DNA of 64,000 bases, taken from Allohahella sp002354735. Its GTDB lineage: Bacteria > Pseudomonadota > Gammaproteobacteria > Pseudomonadales > Oleiphilaceae. The stretch's first letter is position 1. Each line of letters starts with the position of its first letter. The translations under genes were made by a program, and so were the position numbers. Under the pieces are notes generated by a model that saw nothing but the letters and a program-made list of their open reading frames with translations, was not told where the DNA came from and ran no database searches. Below are positions 1 to 7,470 of the stretch, in pieces. The stretch is from positions 1,612,001-1,676,000 of the forward strand of contig NZ_CP172312.1 in assembly GCF_047946665.1 (NCBI RefSeq), written 5' to 3'.

Positions 1-723
1 GTCCTCCAGGTAATCCAGCAGCTTGAGGCAGGCTGTCTCGGGCGCACCGTCCATGAGGTACGGTCGCAGATTTGCCTGCCACAGTCCCAGCATGGCGATC
101 GGTGCCTGCTCATGACCTTGTGAATGATGCGGTACGCGATCGGCCAGCAGGTCCATCATATCCTGCAGACCGTGCAGGCCAAGATAGCTGCAGCTCTCGC
201 CCAGGTCTCTCAGCATGCGGGCGTAATCATCGGCCGACTCAGGCAGGCCGAGTAATAGTTCATCGAACTCCGTCTGGAGCGACTCGATTTCCTGCCACAA
301 ATCCTGCAGCGTCCGTTGGTGAGGCTCGCTCAGGGCTGATTCAGCCGACGCTTCAATGAGTAAAGTCGGCGATTGTTGCGGCAGGTCCACAGGCGCCAAG
401 CCATTTACATCCGCAGTATCGTCCTCACCCTCGAGGCTTTGTTCTGCGAGACTGTCACTCAGTTCGCAGAGCCAGCGTGCAAGTTCAAAAACTTCAGCGG
501 CCGGCACGTCGCATCCCGACAGCGCAGTCTGGCGAGCCAGGCATTGCGTACCGAGCTCCGGCATGCCGGCCATGTCCAACAGCATGGCGGCGTTATCGAG
601 CACCGCCTCGACCACGTCCGCCGCCAGTGCGGGCGATTCACCCAAGGCCTCCAGCAGCTCGCCGGTACTGGCCTGCATCACTTCCACTGCGGCGTCCAGC
701 GACGCCTGACTCTGCGTACTCAT
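1..723 (-). CDS. ChpA-like chemosensory histidine kinase, N-terminal part (cut by left edge)
   Basis: Open frame of 241 codons with no stop before the window edge, so the rest of the gene lies to the left. It starts with ATG at 723, preceded by a GAGG ribosome site six bases upstream. The visible part is acidic and helical, rich in Leu, Glu and Asp, and resembles the non-catalytic Hpt-like N-terminal region of ChpA/CheA hybrids. No phosphorylatable His motif (H-x-x-K-G) is visible yet. It is the last gene in the window of a minus-strand cluster: receiver protein, CheY, CheW, binding protein, receptor, kinase. That order supports a PilJ-ChpA type system controlling type IV pili or cAMP. The identity comes mainly from position; the kinase core is not in view. 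Confidence 0.72.
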   Translation of the reverse strand, partial: MSTQSQASLDAAVEVMQASTGELLEALGESPALAADVVEAVLDNAAMLLDMAGMPELGTQCLARQTALSGCDVPAAEVFELARWLCELSDSLAEQSLEGEDDTADVNGLAPVDLPQQSPTLLIEASAESALSEPHQRTLQDLWQEIESLQTEFDELLLGLPESADDYARMLRDLGESCSYLGLHGLQDMMDLLADRVPHHSQGHEQAPIAMLGLWQANLRPYLMDGAPETACLKLLDYLED

Positions 724-758
724 TGCCTACCTCACTTGTGGCTGCGCTGACCTTGGAA

Positions 759-2717
759 CTACCCGATCTTGCGTTCGTTCCGGGGGGCCAGTTCTTCCAT
801 GGTGCTGCCACGTGGGGCTTCCAGCCTTGTGACGGGGGCCGCTTCGGCCAGACTCAGACCCAGGTCCATGATGCCCAGATCAGGCAGCTGGAACAGACCG
901 ACGGTCTGCTGCAGCACACCTGAAGCCGCGCGCAGGTGCTGCGTGTGGACAGACTGTCGTTTGAGCTCCTGTCCTGTTACGCGAGTGCTCTTCTCGATCT
1001 TGTCCGCTTGGACTCTCAGCGCTTCCGCTTCCTGCGCCTGGAGGATGGAACTTTCGGCGATGCGCTGTACCGCAGCCACCAGCTCACGTGTGGTCTGCTG
1101 GGTTTCCTGCATCTGGGTACCAGCCTGTGCCGCTCGGCGTGAACCGTTGACAACCTGGGTAATACTGCCGTTCATGTTGCTTACCGCGTCCGCTGTTTCT
1201 GACTGGATGCTGCGAACCAGGGCGCTGATCTGTGATGTCGAACTGCGCGAGCTCTCCGCAAGACGCTGTACTTCGTCCGCAACGACCGCAAAACCACGTC
1301 CCGCATCACCAGCTGCAGCGGCCTGCATACTGGCGTTCAGCGCCAGTACGTGGGTTCGTTCAGCGATACTATTGATGATGTCGATGATGCCGCTGATTTC
1401 CTGCGATCGCTCACTCAGTCGCTTGATGCGTTTTTCCGTTTCGCTGATCGCGTCACGGATTTCGTCCATGGACTCGATGGTGGTGCTTACTGCCTCCTGG
1501 GCCTTGTCCGTAGAGCCAGAAGCATTCTGCGCGATCACGTTACAGGCCTGGCCCCATTCAGCGATCTGGTTCATCTGCTGTGAAGCGGCTTCGAGTTTCT
1601 TGATGGCCTGCACGACCAGCAGACGTTCCTGGGCAGCAACGTTGGTCACCTTGCTGGTCTGCTCATCAACAAGGACACTGGACGCTTCGACCAGGTCACC
1701 GATCTGACGAACTTTCACAAGTGCTTCGGCCGTTTCCTTCGTTACCAGGTTGAGGGCGTCCGCAACCGGGCCAGTGATGTCCTCACGCACCTGCAGACGC
1801 GTTGTGAAATTTCGCTCGCTCAGCGAGGCTGAACCTTCCAGCAGTTCGATAACCGAATCGTTGAGGGCATCGTTTTCTTTCTCGATGCGAACCAGGGTCG
1901 CCACCTTGTCGTCCAGCAGCTGGTCGAGGGCAAGGCCAAGTTGTGCCAGCTCATCGCCGCCTTTGAGTTCGGTCCGGGCGGTGTAGTCGTCTTGCTGCAC
2001 CCGGCTAACCGTGTCGGCGATCGTGGTGATAGGGCCTACGATCGAGCGGCGAATCATTGTACCCAGCGTGAGGGCGCCCATGAGGCTGAGGAGAATAATG
2101 ATACTACCAGCATATAGGACGTTAGACAGGGTACTCTCGGACTGCGCAAAGGCCTCTTCCGACTGCGCGTTCAAGCGCGCGGAATAGCTGGTGGCTGCTG
2201 TGAGGAAAGGGTCGATCAAGCTATTCAGGTCGTTCAGAATGAACAGCTCCAGTGCCGCCCTTGACTGGTTTGCATCCAGCTGCTTGAAGACGTCGAAAGC
2301 CTCTCTAACGCCGGTAGATGTGGCGACCATCTGCCCCAGACTCTCGGTCCGGTCAGTATTGATGACACCCTCTTCCGCACCGAGCTGCTGCCACTGCTGG
2401 GCGAAGCTGGTACGGGCGTCTGTAACGCGTGTCTGCGCTTCAGACCAGGTCATGACACCCGAGTTCAGGTTGTTCAGGGTGGCCACGAAGTTCTTCTGCA
2501 GTCCACTGATCAACTGGGTTAATTGTGTGGTCTCAGTCACTTTGCCGTGCAGGTTCTGGGATGAATCCCGCGCAAGGTTTAGGGCGACGAAAGCCAGTAT
2601 CGCTGTAACCAGCAGCGCGCCGGTCATGACACCGATCAAGGTCATGAGACGTTGACCGATCATGAGCCGGGACAAAGACTGTCCCGGCATTTTCAAAGAA
2701 GGCATTCTGATGTTCAT
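759..2717 (-). CDS. pilJ: Methyl-accepting chemotaxis protein, PilJ-like
   Basis: A 652-residue inner-membrane chemoreceptor. A transmembrane segment lies at about residues 22-48, followed by a periplasmic helical domain of about 150 residues, a second transmembrane segment near 200-222, a HAMP-like region near 223-275 and a long cytoplasmic signalling coiled coil. The hairpin tip contains IAERTHVLALNASMQAAAAG and then GRGFAVVADEVQRLAE; the NASMQAAAAG variant is typical of PilJ rather than of classic receptors (NAAIEAARAG). The start has a GGGAGG ribosome site six bases upstream. Directly upstream is a periplasmic binding protein that may present ligand to it; directly downstream is the ChpA-like kinase. 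Probable role: input to a Pil-Chp pathway for twitching or surface sensing. Confidence 0.85.
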   Translation of the reverse strand: MNIRMPSLKMPGQSLSRLMIGQRLMTLIGVMTGALLVTAILAFVALNLARDSSQNLHGKVTETTQLTQLISGLQKNFVATLNNLNSGVMTWSEAQTRVTDARTSFAQQWQQLGAEEGVINTDRTESLGQMVATSTGVREAFDVFKQLDANQSRAALELFILNDLNSLIDPFLTAATSYSARLNAQSEEAFAQSESTLSNVLYAGSIIILLSLMGALTLGTMIRRSIVGPITTIADTVSRVQQDDYTARTELKGGDELAQLGLALDQLLDDKVATLVRIEKENDALNDSVIELLEGSASLSERNFTTRLQVREDITGPVADALNLVTKETAEALVKVRQIGDLVEASSVLVDEQTSKVTNVAAQERLLVVQAIKKLEAASQQMNQIAEWGQACNVIAQNASGSTDKAQEAVSTTIESMDEIRDAISETEKRIKRLSERSQEISGIIDIINSIAERTHVLALNASMQAAAAGDAGRGFAVVADEVQRLAESSRSSTSQISALVRSIQSETADAVSNMNGSITQVVNGSRRAAQAGTQMQETQQTTRELVAAVQRIAESSILQAQEAEALRVQADKIEKSTRVTGQELKRQSVHTQHLRAASGVLQQTVGLFQLPDLGIMDLGLSLAEAAPVTRLEAPRGSTMEELAPRNERKIG

Positions 2718-2776
2718 GTGAACCTCCCGGTTCGATTCCGCAAGTCTTGAATATGAGTGCTAATGTTCAGTGCGTT

Positions 2777-4030
2777 CTACAGCATGCGAGACCAGAGACC
2801 GGCATCCATTGGCTGGAAGGCCTTGTCCTGGAAGTAGGTCACGCTGACGAGATCCGAGGCCTGGTTATCGCCAGTGAGATCCATCAGCAGACCGCCGAGA
2901 TCGAACTGGCTATTGCGGGCTTCCTGAACAAACTTCGCGCGGGTGATGTCGCCTTCGACCCGATTCATGATGGCCAGGAACAGCTTGCCAACGATGTAGC
3001 CTTCAAGGCTGACGTAGTTGTATTGAGCGCCCAGGGCTTTGCGGGCGTCGTTCAGGATTGGCAGATCGGCGTCCAGTGGGGGGACCACCTGCGTCACGAT
3101 GACGCGATCACGCACGCCGAACTGGTCCAGGGTTTCACCAAGGTTCTCCGTGCCGGTGAACGACACGGCGCTGATAAGCCAGTTATCGCCCTTGCCGCGA
3201 GCATAGGCGGCGAAGCGTCCTATTGCAGGATAGGCACCAACCGTGACCACCAGGCGACACTTTGACTCGTTAGCGGTTTCCCACTTCTTCAACGACTGGT
3301 AGCCGTCGCTCGAGCTCAGCGTATTGCGTTCATAAACGCCTACCGGTCCAATGCCGTTGCGCGATGGTGCATCCCCGCTCTGAGCGAGAATATCATCCAG
3401 CTTTTCTATGATCTTGCCGGTGCCAGGCTGGCTGCGCAGTGCCCGCTTGATGCCTTCTACACCGGCCATACCGTAGGCGTCGTTCTGGACATAGGCACAG
3501 ACTTCGGCGGGCCTGAGCCCGGCCTGAATGGCGCTGTCGATAACGGCTGCCGTCTCCTGGATATAACTGGCGCGGTAGTTGATTACACCCTCCTTGCCGG
3601 TGCGTAGCAGGCCAGCACCGGTAAAGAAGCCAAAGGCCGGTACATTGTATTCATCCAGAATCGGCAGAGCCTGCTGGGCAGTAGGGGTACCCACATTACC
3701 CACCATCGCGAAAACACCCTGATCAAGGAGCTTTCGCGTCTGGCGGACAGTGAGTTCCGGCGAATAGGAGTCGTTCAGGGTGACAAACTCGATGCGCTTG
3801 CCCTGCACCCGCTCGCCACTAAAGGCAGCTTCGATACCGGCACGCATGCCCAGACCGAGGCCCCTGGAATGGCCCTCGAGATCCATGACGCCGCCCACAC
3901 GAATCCAGTCCGGATTAATACCTGGCTCGGTAGCACTGACTGTGGTCGCACCGAGCCCAATGAGCAGACTGCCCATCATGCTGACGACGAAAGGGATCTT
4001 CCTTTGATGTTGATTCAACTTTGCTCTCAT
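2777..4030 (-). CDS. Periplasmic ABC-type ligand-binding protein (Peripla_BP_6 class)
   Basis: A 417-residue secreted binding protein of the Leu/Ile/Val or urea/amide class. I chose the ATG at 4030 because it places a signal peptide at the N-terminus (MRAKLNQHQRK, a hydrophobic core, then ATTVSA just before TEPG). A start at 4156 would add 42 unlikely residues. Family signs include IRVGGVMDLEG near the mature N-terminus, FVTLNDSYSPELTVRQTRKL, and GNVGTPTAQQALPIL. No ABC permease or ATPase gene is adjacent. The gene sits between cheW and the receptor gene, 60 bp before the receptor. The likely role is therefore ligand sensing for the PilJ-like receptor rather than uptake. The ligand cannot be read from sequence. 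Confidence 0.8.
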   Translation of the reverse strand: MRAKLNQHQRKIPFVVSMMGSLLIGLGATTVSATEPGINPDWIRVGGVMDLEGHSRGLGLGMRAGIEAAFSGERVQGKRIEFVTLNDSYSPELTVRQTRKLLDQGVFAMVGNVGTPTAQQALPILDEYNVPAFGFFTGAGLLRTGKEGVINYRASYIQETAAVIDSAIQAGLRPAEVCAYVQNDAYGMAGVEGIKRALRSQPGTGKIIEKLDDILAQSGDAPSRNGIGPVGVYERNTLSSSDGYQSLKKWETANESKCRLVVTVGAYPAIGRFAAYARGKGDNWLISAVSFTGTENLGETLDQFGVRDRVIVTQVVPPLDADLPILNDARKALGAQYNYVSLEGYIVGKLFLAIMNRVEGDITRAKFVQEARNSQFDLGGLLMDLTGDNQASDLVSVTYFQDKAFQPMDAGLWSRML

Positions 4031-4196
4031 AACTTGTCTGTCTTTCGACAGCCTCCACTGTGACCTGCCCGTCATTTTTCGTGCTGTGGGGGCTATCCTC
4101 AGGCAAAAGGGCGCCCCTTCGGACCGACTGAAGGCCTGTCCGTCTATAAAAGTCATTTCGGATTTTCTAATCTGTCAGGCCAGCTGACTGCTGGCC

Positions 4197-4739
4197 CTAA
4201 ATCAGGCTACGCATGAACTGCGTGAGGTCCCATTCGCACCATAGCCCCTCCTTTTGATAGATTCGCCCCACACATCCTTCGAGACGGGATGGCAGCGGCG
4301 GGGGTTGTTGCAGGCGGTGGTCGTCGCTCAGCCTTACTTTCTTTGGTAGCTGACTGATGGCGACGGCAAAAGCATCGCTGCCCTGCCCCAGCAGGAGAAC
4401 GTAAGGCACTGAAGTGTGACTGGCCGGTGCCGCCGCATTGCCAAACAACGCGTCCAATTCGATCACTGGGATTACTTGACCCCGGGCATTGAGAAAACCC
4501 GAAAGCCACTGCGGTCCGTAAGGCACGGTGCAGATGCTGGGTGCTTCAATGAGTTCCTTCGGGTAAGACTCCGGAATGAGCAGACTGAGACCCTGTGTCA
4601 GGGTTACGGCAAAGCTTTCACGCCATGCCTGCTTCGGCTTCACCGAACTGCTCTGCGATTGCGCCGACTGCAGCCGCGCAAAGGCTTCGGAAGGTTTGAG
4701 TAGCGGCTGTCGTTGCGATGTTCTGGCTAGAGTGCTCAT
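4197..4739 (-). CDS. pilI: CheW-like coupling protein (PilI-like)
   Basis: A 180-residue cytoplasmic adaptor that couples receptor to kinase. The CheW fold begins near residue 40 (WRESFAVTLTQGLSLLIP). The typical CheW core follows: a VPYGPQWLSGFLNARGQVIP stretch and then VIELDALFG, matching the usual G-x-x-N-x-R-G-x-x-x-P-V-x-D/E pattern. The N-terminal 35 residues are Ser/Gln-rich and probably flexible. It lies 29 bp after the CheY gene and 167 bp before the binding-protein gene, in a cluster read right to left. PilI is the closest named family member by order; sequence alone supports only CheW. Confidence 0.85.
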   Translation of the reverse strand: MSTLARTSQRQPLLKPSEAFARLQSAQSQSSSVKPKQAWRESFAVTLTQGLSLLIPESYPKELIEAPSICTVPYGPQWLSGFLNARGQVIPVIELDALFGNAAAPASHTSVPYVLLLGQGSDAFAVAISQLPKKVRLSDDHRLQQPPPLPSRLEGCVGRIYQKEGLWCEWDLTQFMRSLI

Positions 4740-4768
4740 GACTGCTTGCTTCCCCTCGCTGCCAGCTA

Positions 4769-5131
4769 TCAGGCGTAGTGACGCAACTGGGTGAGTATCT
4801 CTTCAGCCTGATAAGGCTTCGAAATGAGACCCTTTGCACCCTGGCGACTGGCCCAGAGATGGTCCGCCTTCTGATTCTTGCTCGATACAAAGACTATGGG
4901 GATACCGGCCAGCGCCGGATCTCGGCTCATCTCGCGGCAGGCACTGAAACCGTCCATACCCTGCATAATGATGTCCAGCAGGATGAGGCTCGGCTTTTCG
5001 CTCTTCGCCCGCTCGATGGCTTCCTGTCCTGACTTTGCGGTGATCGCGGTATACGAAGCGCCGCTCACGATCTGCTCCAGATGCTTCAAATCTGCTTCGC
5101 TGTCGTCGACTATCAGAATTTTCTTACCCAT
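4769..5131 (-). CDS. pilH: Single-domain response regulator, CheY/PilH-like
   Basis: A 120-residue stand-alone receiver domain. The acidic pocket is Asp9-Asp10, the phosphoacceptor is Asp53 in LILLDIIMQGMDG, the switch residue lies in FVSSK, and the conserved Lys is in LISKPY. No output domain is attached, so the protein acts by protein contact, as CheY and PilH do. A GAGGTG ribosome site precedes the ATG. It lies 60 bp downstream of a larger receiver protein and 29 bp upstream of the CheW gene. In known Pil-Chp systems PilG and PilH are paired in this way. I assign it as PilH-like because of length and order. Confidence 0.85.
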   Translation of the reverse strand: MGKKILIVDDSEADLKHLEQIVSGASYTAITAKSGQEAIERAKSEKPSLILLDIIMQGMDGFSACREMSRDPALAGIPIVFVSSKNQKADHLWASRQGAKGLISKPYQAEEILTQLRHYA

Positions 5132-5191
5132 ACATCACCTCAATGAAGTAAACAGGGAGCGGGATGCCCCCACACCACAACTCAGGACACA

Positions 5192-5965
5192 TTACCGATA
5201 GGCAGTCATCCCAGTTGCAAAACCTGTGTGCTCCCGGACAGGCGCCTGCGGCAGGTACTCTCGCACCGCCTTAAGCAACTCCTTGTCCTGCGGAGGCTTC
5301 GTGATATAGCCATCACAACTCGACATCTTGGCCTTTACCCGGTTCAAGGCCGAAGACTTGCCGGTCAGCATCACGACCTTGGTGTTGGCATTGATATGCT
5401 TGATCAGGCGGCAGGCACGATAGCCATCCATTCCAGGCATCATGACGTCCATGAATACCAGGTCGTAGTTGTGACGGTTGGCGAGCGAAACACCCTGGCC
5501 GCCGTCTGAGGCGATATCGATACTGGTGTCGGGCGAAATGAGTGCGTGCAGTTTCTGGGTCATGAAGGTGCACACCGGAGCGCTGTCGTCGACAACGAGA
5601 ATGCGCGACTGCTTATCGACCTGCACACTTGTGCTGGATTTGTCTGCACTGATGGAGTTCAGCGCTTCAGAGAGGCGACGGAAGACAAGGGGGCGTTGCA
5701 GACTGATGCTGTTTGGCAAGCATCTGTTCTTGTGCGCGCTGATGGAAATGATTGAAGCACCGCTATCGACCAATCTCATTCGCTCGCACGCTTCGTGGGC
5801 ATCTGGGCGGTCGAGGTCGATCAACATGATCTGACCGCCGGTGCGACCCGCTTTGGGCGCCAGTTCAAGGTGACCGAACCACTCCACACTGAGACTAAGC
5901 AGATTGCGGATCAGCAGTAGATCCCTCTCAGTCAAACCCCAATGAGAAACTAATATCTTAGCCAT
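5192..5965 (-). CDS. Two-domain response regulator (pseudoreceiver plus PilG-like receiver)
   Basis: A 257-residue protein with a complete C-terminal receiver domain (about residues 118-240: SRILVVDDSAP, phosphoacceptor in LVFMDVMMPGMDGY, VMLTGKSS, YITKPP). The N-terminal part of about 105 residues has a receiver-like strand order (KILVSHWG, QIMLIDLD, ASIISIS, SLQRPL). It lacks the paired acidic residues at the expected position, so it looks like a degenerate receiver. This is the first gene of the chemosensory cluster, and its promoter should lie in the AT-rich region to the right. The C-terminal domain fits PilG. The extra domain is unusual for PilG, which is normally about 130 residues. 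Confidence 0.8.
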   Translation of the reverse strand: MAKILVSHWGLTERDLLLIRNLLSLSVEWFGHLELAPKAGRTGGQIMLIDLDRPDAHEACERMRLVDSGASIISISAHKNRCLPNSISLQRPLVFRRLSEALNSISADKSSTSVQVDKQSRILVVDDSAPVCTFMTQKLHALISPDTSIDIASDGGQGVSLANRHNYDLVFMDVMMPGMDGYRACRLIKHINANTKVVMLTGKSSALNRVKAKMSSCDGYITKPPQDKELLKAVREYLPQAPVREHTGFATGMTAYR

Positions 5966-6303
5966 TGCACTCGTCCCAACATAAGGTCTCGTGTTTACCG
6001 TCCGGCTCTACATGCCAATGAATCGTTTAAGCGCGGCTGGTTACTGATTTCAGTGTAGGTAAGACAGAGGCAATAGAACAAAAAATATCGCGTATTAAAT
6101 AGTAAGCTCAATGTAACCAGCTATACCCGTATATTTCTCATTGTGTTGTAGGACAATATAACAGCGGATAAAACCATTGTTATCATTGAGTTGACAGCAT
6201 CAGTAAAAATTCAGCCGAACAAAATATATTGTATTATGTGACAGGCTTCTCAATATTTATTTTTCATAATTAACGATGCAAAACCACCGAATTTATTTAA
6301 TAA

Positions 6304-6384
6304 GAGCATTGATCATTTAATTAATAAGAGCAACGCTCATATACGCCAATGAGCAATGCTCACGTTCTTATAAGAGCAACGCTC
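6304..6384. repeat. Array of four 11-bp palindromes at a 23-24 bp period
   Basis: Four copies of GAGCAAYGCTC begin at 6304 (degenerate, GAGCATTGATC), 6328, 6351 and 6374. Copies 2 to 4 are near-perfect inverted repeats (GAGC-N3-GCTC) embedded in TAAGAGC...CTCAT. The start-to-start spacing is 24, 23 and 23 bp, about two helical turns, which puts all copies on the same DNA face. This is the pattern of a multi-site operator for a dimeric regulator, possibly TetR-like. The array lies in an AT-rich region 340 bp upstream of the chemosensory cluster and about 50 bp before a plus-strand gene remnant. The regulated gene is not obvious. Confidence 0.6.
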
Positions 6385-6432
6385 ATTTAAAATAAGCAAA
6401 CCGATCAGAGACTTTTTGGGCTTAGAACTTAA

Positions 6433-6615
6433 TCGCGTAGCAGCGAGCGCCAGGCCGACTCCGCGAAGGCATCCCGAGGCGGTCGCGCAGTCACAAGCGG
6501 AGATGAGGTGGATTGGAGCACGGCGGGAGAGAAGGTCGTACCGGTTGACGTGTTCGATACGGAGAATCAGAAAGTGTTCACCGCGGAAATCACAATGAAC
6601 GTTAAGTTCGGCTAG
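6433..6615 (+). pseudogene. Gene remnant: C-terminal fragment, possibly a hotdog-fold thioesterase-like protein
   Basis: A 60-codon open frame follows an in-frame TAA at 6430-6432 and ends at TAG 6613-6615. It has no ATG start and no ribosome site. The last part reads VVPVDVFDTENQKVFTAEIT, followed by a short tail. That has the alternating pattern of two terminal beta strands and recalls the end of hotdog/DUF4442-like proteins, but the match is impressionistic. The base composition is more GC-rich than the AT-rich DNA just upstream. I read this as the 3' end of a gene whose 5' part has been lost. It could also be chance coding. Confidence 0.35.
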
Positions 6616-6671
6616 TGCTGCAGCGCGCTGGGCCGACCTCTGAAGATCGACCCAGTGATCACTACCACTCC

Positions 6672-7070
6672 CTAACGATGGTCGACTTGCGACGTAAAAC
6701 CCGCCTCATCCCGGATCCCGATTCTGTTGCCGTCAGGATCACTGATATTGATCGTTCGACCCCACGCATTTTCGGTTATCGAGGCTTCAATGCCCCAAGC
6801 TAGCAGTTCTGCAAGAGCCGCCTCGATGTCGCGGACGTTGAAGCGCAACTTGAAGCTGCTTTCTGTTGCCGATTTGACGCCTGACTTTGCTTTACCACCT
6901 TGCTCTACCATCAGATAGCCGTTGCCGTATTCAAAGCAGGTTAGCTGGACGCCATCATCAGTTCTGTCGAAGAGGACCGGCAGGCCGAACAGATCGCGGA
7001 AAAATGTCACGCATGCAGGATAGTTCTCGGTATTCAGGATAATGCCGTGACGGGCGACGTTGGTGATCAT
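6672..7070 (-). CDS. VOC-superfamily (glyoxalase/bleomycin-resistance-like) protein
   Basis: A 132-residue protein. The ATG at 7070 is chosen because GAGGA lies five bases upstream; the longer frame from 7094 would add eight residues and has no ribosome site. The fold shows the paired beta-alpha-beta-beta-beta modules of the vicinal-oxygen-chelate superfamily. Module one starts ARHGIILNTENYPACVTFFR and continues to DLFGLPVLF; module two includes FKLRFNVRDIEAALAELL and ends NISDPDGNRIGIRD. Metal ligands and substrate cannot be assigned. The gene stands alone between two stretches that look like gene debris, so no pathway is suggested by neighbours. Confidence 0.78.
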   Translation of the reverse strand: MITNVARHGIILNTENYPACVTFFRDLFGLPVLFDRTDDGVQLTCFEYGNGYLMVEQGGKAKSGVKSATESSFKLRFNVRDIEAALAELLAWGIEASITENAWGRTINISDPDGNRIGIRDEAGFTSQVDHR

Positions 7071-7277
7071 TAGATTCCTCCCGGGTTTTCTCAATCTGGC
7101 CGTTCAACAGACTGATAGTAGGCCGGCCAGCATACCGCCCCAAGCAATCCCAAGACTATAGTGAATCAGGGATTGAAAGCCGAGAGATTCACGCGCTTGC
7201 TGCCTTTACAAAGGAAGGATTTAACAGCGAAATGGGGTGGAACCCGTCAACCCCACCCACCCCATGCTAGGCGCTGT

Positions 7278-7397
7278 CTACTGCTCCGTTTGCGCTGGAT
7301 TCAGGATGTAAGCAGCCATGAACTCCCCGAACGGATTTGCAGTCGAGCGGACCGTTATTCCGGTAGGTGATGGTAAGCCGTTTGGATATGCGGTCAC
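7278..7397 (-). pseudogene. Possible small ORF or gene remnant in the 7071-7470 gap
   Basis: The 400-bp gap between the VOC gene and the metalloprotease holds a minus-strand open frame that stays open from the terminator to TAG at 7278-7280. Its last 39 codons can be read from a GTG at 7397. It contains the protein-like string NPFGEFMAAYILNP near its end, but there is no ribosome site, no ATG and no recognisable family. It looks like a C-terminal fragment of a decayed gene. Nothing else is seen in the gap apart from the terminator at 7428-7452 and a short C-tract (CCCCACCCACCCC) near 7250. Confidence 0.25.
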
Positions 7398-7427
7398 TTC
7401 GGCAGTGTCTTTAGTTTCGCCCGACGC

Positions 7428-7452
7428 AAAAAAAAGCCCGGCAAGGCCGGGC
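7428..7452 (-). terminator. Rho-independent terminator of the metalloprotease gene
   Basis: A perfect 7-bp stem (GCCCGGC / GCCGGGC) with a three-base loop is followed, in the minus-strand direction, by eight T residues. It begins 19 bp after the stop codon of the gene at 7471-8715, so it should end that transcript. Confidence 0.9.
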
Positions 7453-7470
7453 GTAGAATACTAAGGGAGA

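Noticed and set aside
6304..6384. Short repeats considered as a CRISPR array
   Set aside because: Units are 11-bp palindromes with 12-13 bp between them, far below CRISPR repeat and spacer lengths, and no cas genes are present.
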